From Paenibacillus caseinilyticus (GTDB lineage Bacteria > Bacillota > Bacilli > Paenibacillales > NBRC-103111), in NCBI RefSeq assembly GCF_027533645.1, contig NZ_JAQAGY010000023.1:46926-110925 (forward strand): DNA of 64,000 nt, read 5' to 3'. Position numbers and translations under genes: made by a program. Below, one piece after another: positions 16,168-25,078 of the stretch (the first letter of the stretch is position 1; each line of letters begins with the position of its first letter). The notes under the pieces were generated by a model. It made no database searches and was not told where the DNA came from. It saw only the letters and a list, made by a program, of their open reading frames with translations.

Positions 16168-16223
16168 CCAAAAACCATCCGCTGCTCACCTTACAGAATG
16201 GAGCGGCGGATGGTTTTTTTTGG
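16168..16223. terminator. Bidirectional terminator
   Basis: CCAAAAACCATCCGC (16168-16182) pairs with GCGGATGGTTTTTTTTGG (about 16206-16223), with GCTC/GAGC continuing the stem. Separates the small membrane-protein gene from the convergent hybrid kinase gene. Confidence 0.85.
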
Positions 16224-16253
16224 TCGTGAACAAAATGGGAATGAGACCGTAGG

Positions 16254-19172
16254 CTAGGAAGAGCGGGGGCGGTCCGTATCCGGCAGGAAGCCGGCAGGCC
16301 GGGGCTCGACCTCAATATGATCGTCTTTGCGCGTGATTTCTTGAATCTCGATGCCGTTCTTCGCCAGGCTGGAGGCTACGGCCAGCTCGTCATGTCCCAT
16401 AAAGACGTAGGAAGGATGGCCGTCCGTTTGCGTCAGCAGCTGCTCGGCTACCTGCAGCAGCTTCTCCATGGTGAACGGCTTGCGGAGGAACTTCTCGCGG
16501 TCCTTCTCGCGGTAGCCCTCCGGCTGATCCAGGGCCGTCGAGACGATGATGGGCGTCCGGTAATACTGCGGATGGCGGTAGAGCTCGAGCAGGAAGTCCC
16601 AACCGCTCTTCGTGCCGTCGAGCAGGATATCGACGATGCACAGGCTCGGGCCCTCCCCCTGGCTCCGGTCCAGGAGCAGGATCGCTTCCTCCGCGGAACG
16701 GACATGGGTGACGGGGAGCTCGAGCCTGCCCAAGGCATCGCCGATCAGCTTGGCCAGGTTATCGTCATCTTCCACAATCAGAATGCGGCCTTCCGAGAGC
16801 TCCACCGGAATGGAGGGAAGCCGGAAGGAGAAGGTCGTTCCTTCGCCCATAGCCGACTCGAACGTGATGGAGCCGTCGTGGGCCTCGGCGATTTCCTTGA
16901 CGATCGAGAGCCCGAGCCCCGTCCCGCCAATCTGCCGGCGGTCCGAGTTGTCGACCCGGTAAAATTTGTTGAAGAGCTTATCTTTGGCGTCTTCGGGAAT
17001 GCCCAGGCCGTAGTCTTGAACCTCCAGCACGGCCTCTCCCTGCTGCAGCGAGAGCTTGACATTCACCCGGTCGGCCTGAGGCGAATATTTGACGGCATTG
17101 CTGAACAGGTTGTGGATAATCTGCTTAAGACGATCCACATCCCCGCGGATCCAGATCTCCTGAGGGAAGGATTCCAGGAGAATGTCGTGACCTTGTCCTT
17201 GCTTGCTGTTCCACTGGTCGGTGACTTCCCGGACGATGCCTCCGAGCTCTACGGGAACAAGGTGGTAAGACTGCTTGCCTGCTTCCATCCGCTGCAGGTC
17301 CAGGAAATCGTTGATCAGCGTGGACAGCCGGGTGGCTTCCTTGTAGATTGTCTGCATGTACCGCTCCTGCTTCTCCTGGGAGAGCTGGCGGTGCAGCAGA
17401 ATTTCGATGAATCCGAGTACACTGGCCAGCGGAGTGCGCAGTTCGTGCGACACGATCGAGATGAATTCGTTCTTCATCTCGTCGACCTTCTCTTCCTCCG
17501 TGCGGTCACGGAAGACGAATAAGAATCCTTGCACTTCGCGGGACTGCTTCTGTTCGACTTTGCTGGCGTACAGTTCGAAGTGCCGGAGCTGCCCATCCTC
17601 GCCGTTCGGATAGTGGAACCGCTCGTTGAGCTGCTCCCGCTCGCCGCGCAGCAGGGACTGGATCATATCGTACAGGGGGCCGAGCTGAGGGACCCGCTCG
17701 ACGGCATACCGGTACACGTCGCCGATGTTGTCGCCGATGCGGGAAGCCAAATTCATCTTGGAATTGGCGAACAGAATATTCCCGGAGGCATCGGTCATCA
17801 TCATGGACTCGTGGGTCGACTCCAGGATGTTGCCGATGAGATTGTTCTGTTCCTCGATGAGCCGCTTCTCCTGTAAGAGCTGCTCGTTGAGCTGTTCCAA
17901 CCGGATTGCCTGCCGGCGCCGGTCTTCATTGAACCGCTGTACCTGGAAGGCCAGCTCGAATTGGCGCAGCAGCCCCTTGGACAACCGGGCTTTCTGCTCA
18001 TCGGAGGTCCGCTGGTAGCCGGTCAGAAGCAGGAAGCCTACCGCTTCCTTGCGTTCGTCGAGCAGGGCATAGTAACGGTCGACGGCATAAGCGATCCCAT
18101 GATGGAGGCCGCGCTCGCTTTCCGTGACTTCCCGGGTGCTCTCGAAGGTCACTTTCTCGGTCATGACCCGGCGTGCCGGACCGTATAATTCGCTTTCACG
18201 AACAGTCGTGCCGCTGGAAGGGTACCCGAGGGCATAGAGCACTTCATAGAGCGGGTCTTCCCCTTGTTCCTGCCCCGGCATTTTCATGACGAGCATGCCG
18301 GCTTCGAGCTTCAGGGAGGCGAGCAGCGCCGGGAGGGAGGCGGCCAGGAAGGCTTCCATATTCTTCGCCCCCGTCAGCTTCTCCTGGTAGGTGGAGATGG
18401 CTTCGAGTTCCTGCTCCCGCAGGGACAGCTTCTCGAGGGTCGCTTCCTGTTCTTCCTGCTGGGCAATGATTTCTTCGTTCTGCACCTCAAGGCTTTCGGC
18501 CATGAAGCGGTAGGTCTCTTCGCTCTTGCGCAGCGCCGCTTCAGCCCGGTTGGCCCGGTGGAAGATGAAGGCGGAATAGAGTCCGACGATGATGGCGATG
18601 GCGCTTCCGACCGTGATGATGATGCGTGCGGTGCTCCCTGCACTCAGGGCGGACTGATGGGCCTCGCCCGCGATGATGTCGATCTCGGTTCTGAGCTTGG
18701 CGTGCAGCTGCCGGTAGCGGTCCATTAACGATTTGCCGTTCGACATTCTCGTCAGCGCTACATCTCTTTGTCCCGTGCGGATCAAGTTGATCTGCGAGGA
18801 GTAATGCTCCTGTAGCCGCCGGATTTGGGGCATCACGTCCGCTTCCATCACGGAGGAGACGCGGGGGTACATTTGCTCGTACTGGCGCATGCGTTCCAGA
18901 TCCAGCTGCAGATCCGCCAGTCCCCCATAATGGGTCTCGAGGTAATTCTCTTCTCCCATGACCTCAAAACCCCGCAGCCCCGTCTCCATATTAATGAGAT
19001 CCGCGAGCAGTTCTTCGGAGAGCGAGGTCAGCGGCAACACATCGTCGATGACCTTGTTCAGCTTCGCTTCCGTATTGAAAGAGGCGATGAGGCTGGAAGC
19101 GCCGACAATAACGAGCAGCGTGATGATGATAACCACATAGTACATGGGGATTTTGGAAGCGAATTTATTCAT
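16254..19172 (-). CDS. CHASE3 hybrid sensor histidine kinase
   Basis: 972 aa. Membrane helix (residues 10-31), extracytoplasmic CHASE3 domain (about 35-175, with LTSLSEELLADLINMETGLRG), second helix (183-204), coiled coil (210-265), a GAF-like region (270-410), coiled coil, PAS-like region (445-560), HisKA with His576 (SHELRTPLASVLGF), HATPase (GTGLGLSIVKEI) and a C-terminal receiver domain (about 798-915; acceptor Asp in CIVDILLDG). A tail of about 50 residues follows the receiver. Such hybrids relay to another protein; no cognate regulator is adjacent, so the partner is unknown. It reads away from the SNF2 gene behind it, as a single gene closed by the terminator at 16168. Confidence 0.88.
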   Translation of the reverse strand: MNKFASKIPMYYVVIIITLLVIVGASSLIASFNTEAKLNKVIDDVLPLTSLSEELLADLINMETGLRGFEVMGEENYLETHYGGLADLQLDLERMRQYEQMYPRVSSVMEADVMPQIRRLQEHYSSQINLIRTGQRDVALTRMSNGKSLMDRYRQLHAKLRTEIDIIAGEAHQSALSAGSTARIIITVGSAIAIIVGLYSAFIFHRANRAEAALRKSEETYRFMAESLEVQNEEIIAQQEEQEATLEKLSLREQELEAISTYQEKLTGAKNMEAFLAASLPALLASLKLEAGMLVMKMPGQEQGEDPLYEVLYALGYPSSGTTVRESELYGPARRVMTEKVTFESTREVTESERGLHHGIAYAVDRYYALLDERKEAVGFLLLTGYQRTSDEQKARLSKGLLRQFELAFQVQRFNEDRRRQAIRLEQLNEQLLQEKRLIEEQNNLIGNILESTHESMMMTDASGNILFANSKMNLASRIGDNIGDVYRYAVERVPQLGPLYDMIQSLLRGEREQLNERFHYPNGEDGQLRHFELYASKVEQKQSREVQGFLFVFRDRTEEEKVDEMKNEFISIVSHELRTPLASVLGFIEILLHRQLSQEKQERYMQTIYKEATRLSTLINDFLDLQRMEAGKQSYHLVPVELGGIVREVTDQWNSKQGQGHDILLESFPQEIWIRGDVDRLKQIIHNLFSNAVKYSPQADRVNVKLSLQQGEAVLEVQDYGLGIPEDAKDKLFNKFYRVDNSDRRQIGGTGLGLSIVKEIAEAHDGSITFESAMGEGTTFSFRLPSIPVELSEGRILIVEDDDNLAKLIGDALGRLELPVTHVRSAEEAILLLDRSQGEGPSLCIVDILLDGTKSGWDFLLELYRHPQYYRTPIIVSTALDQPEGYREKDREKFLRKPFTMEKLLQVAEQLLTQTDGHPSYVFMGHDELAVASSLAKNGIEIQEITRKDDHIEVEPRPAGFLPDTDRPRSS

Positions 19173-19385
19173 AGGCTAACCACCCTAGGCGAAGTGTGAA
19201 GAGTCTCCCGGTAGTAGATTCGAGCCGGGCAGGCGGTTCTCCTGCCGGGCTGCGGGTAACTCATCATAGGTAACGGGATCATCCGACCGGAATACGGCAT
19301 AAATCGATACCCCTTATATCGTCAGGGAGCAGGGCAATTGTGACGGCAATTTGCAAAAAAAAGGCGGCATCGGTCACGGCGGGAC

Positions 19386-22355
19386 TCACTCGACCCACTC
19401 GCTGCGCAGAGCGAACAGATCCTTGAGATCGTCGGTCGACAGTTCGGTGATCCACTGTTCTCCGGTGCCGACAATCTGCTGGCTGAGACCGAGCTTCTTG
19501 TCGATCATCTCGTCGATGCGTTCCTCCAGCGTGCCGAGGGTGACGAACTTGTGCACCTGCACCTGCCGGGTCTGGCCGATCCGGAAGGCCCGGTCCGTCG
19601 CCTGGTTCTCCACCGCAGGATTCCACCAGCGGTCAAAGTGGAAGACGTGGTTGGCAGCGGTGAGGTTCAGGCCGGTCCCGCCGGCTTTGAGCGAGAGGAG
19701 GAAGATGCCCGAATCCTCTTCGGGAGGGTCCTGCTGCGCTTCCCCTTGGAAGACTTCGATCATCCGGTCGCGCTCCGCCTTGGAACTTCCTCCGTGCAGG
19801 AACGGCACCTTGCGTCCGAAGTCTTCCTGGAGCACCCGCTGCAGCAGAAGCCCGGTCTCGACGAACTGGGTGAAGATCAGGCATTTGTCGCCTTCCTGCC
19901 GGAGCTCCTGGACCATCTCCAGCAGCCGCTCCACTTTGTTCGAACGCCCCTGCCAAGACGCTCTCGCCGAGTCTTTGGACAGGAGGGAGGGATGGTTGCA
20001 GATCTGCTTCAGCTTCGTGAGGGCCGCGAGGATCAGCCCGCGGCGCTCCATCGGCGAGAGCGTATCGAGCTTCTCGAACATATCCCGGATGTAGTTCTCG
20101 TAGAGCGTGGCCTGTTCGGCCGTCAGCGAGACATAGGTCTTGTATTCGTACTTGTCCGGCAGGTCCAGCTGGATCGACGGGTCTTTCTTCACGCGGCGCA
20201 GCAGGAACGGCCGGATGAGCCGCTGGACCTTGCCGATCAGCTCGGCGTCCTGCGTCCGCTCGATGGCACTGACATAGCGGTGGGAGAAGTCCCTGAGGGT
20301 GCCGAGGTACCCGGGATTCAGGAAGTCGAAGATCGACCACAGCTCCGTGAGCCGGTTCTCGATCGGCGTACCCGTCAGAGCGATGCGGTGCCGCCCGTTC
20401 AGCTTGCGGATCGACTGTGCCTGCTTCGTATAGGCGTTCTTGATATTCTGCGCCTCGTCGAGACAGATCGACTCCCACTCGGTGGTGGAGAGCTCAGCCT
20501 CGTCGAGATGCGATAAGGTGTAGGTCGTCAGCAGGAGGTCGCACTCCCGCAGGCTCTCCGTGAAGCGTTCGCCCTTGGCCCGCACCGGGCCGTAATGCAG
20601 CTTCACCCGCAGGTCGGGAGCGAAGCGCTGCAGCTCCTTCTGCCAGTTGCCGAGCACCGAGGTCGGGCAGATGAGCAGGGAAGGGGCGTGAGGCACCGGC
20701 GTGCCATCCGTTCCCTGGTTCGAGGCGATCAAGCCCTCTTCGCGCAGATGGAGCAGGTAGGTGATCATCTGGATCGTCTTCCCGAGACCCATGTCGTCGG
20801 CGAGGCAGCCGCCGAGGCCGCACTGCCGCAGGAACACGAGCCAGGAGATGCCCTCGATCTGATAAGGCCGCAGCGTGCCGCGGAAGCTGTCCGGAGGCTC
20901 GGTCAGCGGGGGCCGCTGGGCATGGTTCAGCAGCCCGACCAGCTCTTCGAGCTGGTCGCTGAGCTCGACTTCCATCTTCAAGGTCCGGTGGAAGTCGAGG
21001 TCTTCCTCTCCTTCGCTGGAGCCGAGCAGATGCAGCTCGAGCACATCGCGGAACGAGAGTCCCTGCTTCTTCTCTACCTGGCTCATCACGGTCTGCAGCT
21101 GGGCGAGGTGGGCGGGATCCAGCTGCACCCACTGGCCGCGGATCTGCACGAGCCGCTTATTCTGCTCGAGGAGCTCGCGGAATTCCGCTTCGGTCAGTTC
21201 GATATCGCCGAGGGCGATCTTCCAATCGAACTGCAGCAGCTGATTGAGCCCGAACATGGCCTGCGGGCCCGTGCCCACCGAGGACTTGATCTTCGCCTTC
21301 AGGCGCGGCTTCCACTTGCGGATCCGCTCCCACCAGGCGGGCAGGATGACGGAATAACCGGCCTCCATGAGCCGTAGGCTGCCTTTGGAGAGCAGTTCCC
21401 ACGCTTCGCTCTGCGGGAGGGCGTCCCGCAGGCGCTCCTCGCCTTCCGCCAGCCAAGGCAGCATGCGACGCCATTTGGCGGCATCGCGGGCCGCCCTGCC
21501 GAGATGCGGACGCCATGCCGCTGGCAGCGCATCGGCGCCGGGCAGATCGGATACCCCGGCGGCGGGATCGGCCGGCTCCCCGGAGACCGCGGCATCGTCA
21601 GAAGGGGCTGCCCACTGCGCTGCCGCGGCGGGAGGCACGGCGTATTGGATCTCCTTGTCGCTGCGGTCCTGCAGGATGACGTGCAGCGGCCAGAGGGCGC
21701 CCTGTTCGGCCGGCTCTTCCAGCCGCAGGCAGGTGCGGAACGGTGTACCGTCCGACTGCCAGCCGATGGAGACGAGCCAGTCTTCCTCATCCATCCAGAT
21801 GTCGCCCGTCGCCTGGCCTCGCGAGAGAAGCGGGAAGGCACGTTCCAGCTGTTCGAGGCTCTGGCGCATGACGCCGTCGGCACGCGTCCATTCGGGGATG
21901 AGGCGGTCCATCCAGGCTTCGGCTACCGGGGAGGCTCCCCAAGCGGCGGCAGCTTCGGGCAGCTGGAGCTTCCAGCCCAGTTCGCCGTTCTTCCATTTGG
22001 CGAAGTCGGGCATGAACCGGCCGGCGGTGAGGGCCTCCTTCACATGAGGAGCCAGCTTGATCAGCTCCTGCAGCTCCCGGTGAAGGGTGAGCGGATGGTG
22101 CTGTACGATGCCGGGCGCGGTAAGATAATCCAGCGCGTCGAGCGCGGGAAGCAGCAGTCCTTCAATATTGAGCGACTCCGTTGTCTCGATGAAGGTGCCA
22201 TAGAAAGAAGGTGCATGCCAGGCGAAGAGCCAATCCCGGAGTTCGTACGGGTCGCAGATGCCCCCGCCCGTCCGGGCTCCCCAGAGGAAGAAGCCGCCCT
22301 GCGGAGCCCAGCGCACGTTCACTTGGATGGCGGAAGTATCGGTTACGGAATCCAT
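19386..22355 (-). CDS. SNF2-family DNA/RNA helicase
   Basis: 989 aa. An N-terminal SNF2-associated region (residues about 1-480) precedes a full SNF2 ATPase: Walker A DDMGLGKT, the DExx box LDEAQNIKN, ALTGTPIENRLTELWSIFDF, and in the second lobe GGTGLNLTAANHVFHFDRWW and QATDRAFRIGQ. It resembles B. subtilis YwqA. The start is ATG 22355: the open frame continues upstream to 22844, but that part lies in a shifted frame inside the SWIM gene and is compositionally nonsense. Start overlaps the SWIM stop by 13 bp; AGGAGGAG lies about 14 nt upstream, inside the SWIM gene, so translation is coupled. Confidence 0.9.
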   Translation of the reverse strand: MDSVTDTSAIQVNVRWAPQGGFFLWGARTGGGICDPYELRDWLFAWHAPSFYGTFIETTESLNIEGLLLPALDALDYLTAPGIVQHHPLTLHRELQELIKLAPHVKEALTAGRFMPDFAKWKNGELGWKLQLPEAAAAWGASPVAEAWMDRLIPEWTRADGVMRQSLEQLERAFPLLSRGQATGDIWMDEEDWLVSIGWQSDGTPFRTCLRLEEPAEQGALWPLHVILQDRSDKEIQYAVPPAAAAQWAAPSDDAAVSGEPADPAAGVSDLPGADALPAAWRPHLGRAARDAAKWRRMLPWLAEGEERLRDALPQSEAWELLSKGSLRLMEAGYSVILPAWWERIRKWKPRLKAKIKSSVGTGPQAMFGLNQLLQFDWKIALGDIELTEAEFRELLEQNKRLVQIRGQWVQLDPAHLAQLQTVMSQVEKKQGLSFRDVLELHLLGSSEGEEDLDFHRTLKMEVELSDQLEELVGLLNHAQRPPLTEPPDSFRGTLRPYQIEGISWLVFLRQCGLGGCLADDMGLGKTIQMITYLLHLREEGLIASNQGTDGTPVPHAPSLLICPTSVLGNWQKELQRFAPDLRVKLHYGPVRAKGERFTESLRECDLLLTTYTLSHLDEAELSTTEWESICLDEAQNIKNAYTKQAQSIRKLNGRHRIALTGTPIENRLTELWSIFDFLNPGYLGTLRDFSHRYVSAIERTQDAELIGKVQRLIRPFLLRRVKKDPSIQLDLPDKYEYKTYVSLTAEQATLYENYIRDMFEKLDTLSPMERRGLILAALTKLKQICNHPSLLSKDSARASWQGRSNKVERLLEMVQELRQEGDKCLIFTQFVETGLLLQRVLQEDFGRKVPFLHGGSSKAERDRMIEVFQGEAQQDPPEEDSGIFLLSLKAGGTGLNLTAANHVFHFDRWWNPAVENQATDRAFRIGQTRQVQVHKFVTLGTLEERIDEMIDKKLGLSQQIVGTGEQWITELSTDDLKDLFALRSEWVE

Positions 22356-23947
22356 TGGCCTTGTTTCAACTCCTCCTGCAGCGCGCGCAGGCGCGAATAT
22401 TTGACCGAGAGGCGGTAGATGTATTCCTCCCATTCGGGAAGACGGTCCAGTCCTGTATAGAACGAGTGAAGCATTTTCAGCAGCTTGGTGGCCGTGGCAT
22501 ACGCGGTGCGGTTCTTCTCTGCGATCGCCCGTTCCACGGCTTGATGGTAGAGCGGGAGTACGAGCGACGGATCCTCCCGCTCGACGGTCTGCAGATCGAC
22601 CGGGTAGAGGCTGAGCGGCGAGACGCGGCTGGCCATCTGCAGGTCGATCCATGCTTTGTAGCGGTGCGCCTTCAGAAGGTAGGCCGTATAGAAGGGATAC
22701 GTGCGCGGCAGCAGAGCCGCCATGACGTCGATCCATTCGGCATCGCTCTCCTGGCGCTGCACGGCCTCCATCCAATAATGGCAGAACTGCCGGAGCTCCT
22801 CCTGCTGCGCCCGCTGAACGGCCGGCAGCAGCCACCGCAGCCAAGCGAGCATACGGTCCCAGGCTTCTTCTTCGTAACAGCGGTGCAGGTAGAGGAAGAA
22901 GTCCTTGGCCTCCCGCTTGCCGAGCCGCTCCATCCGCTGGCGCGCTTTCTCGTCATCGCCTTCGACGACATGGAAGTGCGCTTCGGCCATGATCAGCGCG
23001 TCTCTGCGACGCGGCATCAAGTCGGGGGCGCCAAGCAGCGCCGCGAGCCTGGCCCGTTCCTCGGCCATCCAAGGCCCGTCTTCGGGCATCCGCCACCAGA
23101 TGCTGCGGTATACGGTCGACCAGGACAGCGGCGACTCCTTGCCGGAGAGGGCGGCATCCGAGATCATCGCAAGCGTCTCCTTCCACTGTGCGGAGTGCTT
23201 GCGCGCGAGCGCGTCCATGTCGATCTTCGGCACGAGCTTCAACAGCTCGTCATGGCACTGCCGTCCTACGGTCCGGCAGCCGGTCTCAATATAATAGGAG
23301 AGATAGGAAGTCTTCGTCTCCTGATAGAACTGCTCGATCTTACGCATGACGAACAAAAGCAGCTGCAGCGCGTAGAGCTCCTTCTGCGGAGAAGACCACC
23401 CTTCCGCGTGGCCGCCGAGCTTCTCCTTGACGGCACCGTAGAACTGTTCTATGGAGCTCTGCTGGTTGAGGGAGAAGCCGTAGAACTGCTGGTCGAAGAA
23501 CCGCTGCCACAGCCCCGGGCTCTGGCCCGGAACCGGCGGTTCGAGCCGCTGCTCCTGCTTCTTCTCCGCCGTACGCGTGCTTCCCTGGCGGGATTGAGTC
23601 TGCCGGTTCTTCACCAGAATGGCCTGCTTCAACTGGGCCAGGAGCAGCTCGGGCCGCCCGTGCGGCACGAACAGCGCGAATACGAGGGCAGCCTGATGCT
23701 CGCAGTGCTCGCCGTGGGAACAGCTGCACTCGCTCTTCGGTATCGTCTCGAGGTTCAGAATGACCTCGGCAGGTTTCGTATCGCGGACCAAGGCATGTAC
23801 TTCCAGTCCGTTCTTCAGTTCCACATCCTGGGCCAGCCCCTTATGGAACAGCTCCCAGCCGCGCTCGAGCCGGTCCAATTCGAACTGGTCGCGCAGATGC
23901 CTGGCCAGCGCTTTGATTCGATTTTTTGGAATCTGCAGCTTGAGCAT
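22343..23947 (-). CDS. SWIM zinc-finger protein
   Basis: 534 aa. The SWIM motif CxC-x5-C-x-H is at Cys74, Cys76, Cys82, His84 (ECSCSHGEHCEH); the rest is a long helical, repeat-like region. ATG 23947 follows GGCGGAGGGCGAAAC; an open upstream extension lacks a ribosome site. SWIM proteins bind DNA or protein and often pair with SNF2 ATPases, as in B. subtilis ywqB-ywqA; the 13-bp overlap with the helicase gene supports a joint complex. Cellular role (repair, nucleoid remodelling or defence) is not established. Confidence 0.88.
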   Translation of the reverse strand: MLKLQIPKNRIKALARHLRDQFELDRLERGWELFHKGLAQDVELKNGLEVHALVRDTKPAEVILNLETIPKSECSCSHGEHCEHQAALVFALFVPHGRPELLLAQLKQAILVKNRQTQSRQGSTRTAEKKQEQRLEPPVPGQSPGLWQRFFDQQFYGFSLNQQSSIEQFYGAVKEKLGGHAEGWSSPQKELYALQLLLFVMRKIEQFYQETKTSYLSYYIETGCRTVGRQCHDELLKLVPKIDMDALARKHSAQWKETLAMISDAALSGKESPLSWSTVYRSIWWRMPEDGPWMAEERARLAALLGAPDLMPRRRDALIMAEAHFHVVEGDDEKARQRMERLGKREAKDFFLYLHRCYEEEAWDRMLAWLRWLLPAVQRAQQEELRQFCHYWMEAVQRQESDAEWIDVMAALLPRTYPFYTAYLLKAHRYKAWIDLQMASRVSPLSLYPVDLQTVEREDPSLVLPLYHQAVERAIAEKNRTAYATATKLLKMLHSFYTGLDRLPEWEEYIYRLSVKYSRLRALQEELKQGQWIP

Positions 23948-24121
23948 GTTTCGCCCTCCGCCCTTTTTGTCTATCCTTATAGTGTACCAGATTTTGCATG
24001 AGAATGCGCAGCGAATCCCCGGATTCGCCCGATTTTTTGAAGAGCGGGCCGGAGGAGGGAGCAGGCTGATGGCAGGACAGGCGGCAGAATGAATCCGTTT
24101 ACCTCCCGCAGGGTGGAACGG

Positions 24122-24150
24122 TTGCAGGCTATAAGCTTTGAGGGTACAAT
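24122..24150 (+). promoter_or_regulatory. Predicted sigma-A promoter
   Basis: TTGCAG (24122-24127), 17 bp, TACAAT (24145-24150), 40 bp upstream of the 24190 start. Confidence 0.6.
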
Positions 24151-24189
24151 GAGGCAAAAGGATCAAGAAAGATCAGAGGAGGCGTGTCC

Positions 24190-24483
24190 ATGGGCATCAA
24201 GTTCGGCAGGGAATACAGCGATATCATCAGCGATTTCACCGATGCGCTGCAAGGGATCGACGGCTGCCACGAGTTTCTGGAGATGTCCGCGGACGACTGG
24301 AACGTCATGGACAGCGTGGAGCAGAAGGAGTGCATGAAGACGCTGGCGGACGATCTGTTCTATGGGCTCGGCACCGAATCGCCGATGAGCGTCGGCGGCT
24401 GCACGGTGACCCATGACCCGAAGCGCCACCTGATCCGCATCGATCATGGGGAAGCGCTTACGAGGGTGATTCATCTCGTATAA
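24190..24483 (+). CDS. Conserved-looking hypothetical protein, 97 aa
   Basis: Starts MGIKFGREYSDIISDFTDAL. Acidic N-terminal helical half (DDWNVMDSVEQKECMKTLADDL) and a C-terminal beta-like half (CTVTHDPKRHLIRIDHGEALTRVIHL). No membrane helix. AGAGGAGG lies 8 nt before ATG 24190; GTG at 24184 is too close to it. Family not recognised. The next gene starts 13 bp after its stop, so it is co-transcribed with the PCD-like dehydratase. Confidence 0.75.
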   Translation: MGIKFGREYSDIISDFTDALQGIDGCHEFLEMSADDWNVMDSVEQKECMKTLADDLFYGLGTESPMSVGGCTVTHDPKRHLIRIDHGEALTRVIHLV

Positions 24484-24496
24484 AGGAGGCGCAGCC

Positions 24497-24829
24497 ATGG
24501 GCCGCGGCAGGCTGACGGAGGAAGAGGCGGGAGCGCTCCTGGCGGAGAGAAGTTCGGCTTGGGTACTGCAGGAGCACCGCTGGATCGTGCGCAAATACCG
24601 CTTTGGGGCGTTCAAGGACAGCATCGCGTTTGTGAACGGGGTGGCGGAGGCGGCCGAGGCGCTGGATCATCATCCGCTCATCGCGGTCGACTACAAGCTG
24701 GTTACGCTGCGGCTGACCTCCTGGCATGCCGGCGGGCTAACGCTGCTGGACTTCACCGCGGCGGCCCGGTTCGATGAAGCCTACCGTCCGTGGGAGAAGG
24801 CGCCTGCAGGCGGTGCGACGGAGCAATGA
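24497..24829 (+). CDS. phhB: 4a-hydroxytetrahydrobiopterin dehydratase (PCD/DCoH)
   Basis: 110 aa, normal size. The family core is clear: FVNGVAEAAEALDHHPLIAV followed by LTSWHAGGLTLLDFTAAARFD, carrying the active-site His-His-Pro and second His. Dehydrates 4a-hydroxy-tetrahydropterin; in bacteria without phenylalanine hydroxylase, members are linked to folate or molybdopterin chemistry. No aromatic hydroxylase gene is in this window. AAAGGAGGCGCAGCC precedes ATG 24497. Confidence 0.88.
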   Translation: MGRGRLTEEEAGALLAERSSAWVLQEHRWIVRKYRFGAFKDSIAFVNGVAEAAEALDHHPLIAVDYKLVTLRLTSWHAGGLTLLDFTAAARFDEAYRPWEKAPAGGATEQ

Positions 24830-24905
24830 ACCATACAGCCATAGTCAGCCTGCAGATAGACGCAGGGGAGACGGACGGGAAGTGTGGAGCGCACACCATA
24901 ATGCC

Positions 24906-24944
24906 AAAGAAGGGGGGACCGCGGAATGCGGTCTCCCCTTCTTT
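24906..24944. terminator. Terminator between convergent genes
   Basis: AAAGAAGGGGGGACCGC (24906-24922) against GCGGTCTCCCCTTCTTT (24928-24944) with a 5-nt loop; serves phhB and could also stop transcription from the chemoreceptor gene. Confidence 0.85.
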
Positions 24945-25078
24945 GGGCTATCGGGCAGCAGACGAGCCTGCTCTCCGAACGGATTTGCTTTCTTTGTGCG
25001 ATATCTGCCGCGGCAGGTGCTCCAGTTCGGCCGTTCTCCCTTGGCGGGAACGCAACTCCGTCCTAACCGGCGGAAGAC

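Noticed and set aside
15791..16252. 153-codon frame overlapping the small membrane protein
   Set aside because: Overlaps the operator, the better-supported 65-aa gene and the terminator; mixed composition.
22356..22844. N-terminal extension of the SNF2 helicase
   Set aside because: Lies in a shifted frame inside the SWIM gene, with Ala/Arg/Gly-rich translation and no homology pattern; helicase start set at 22355.
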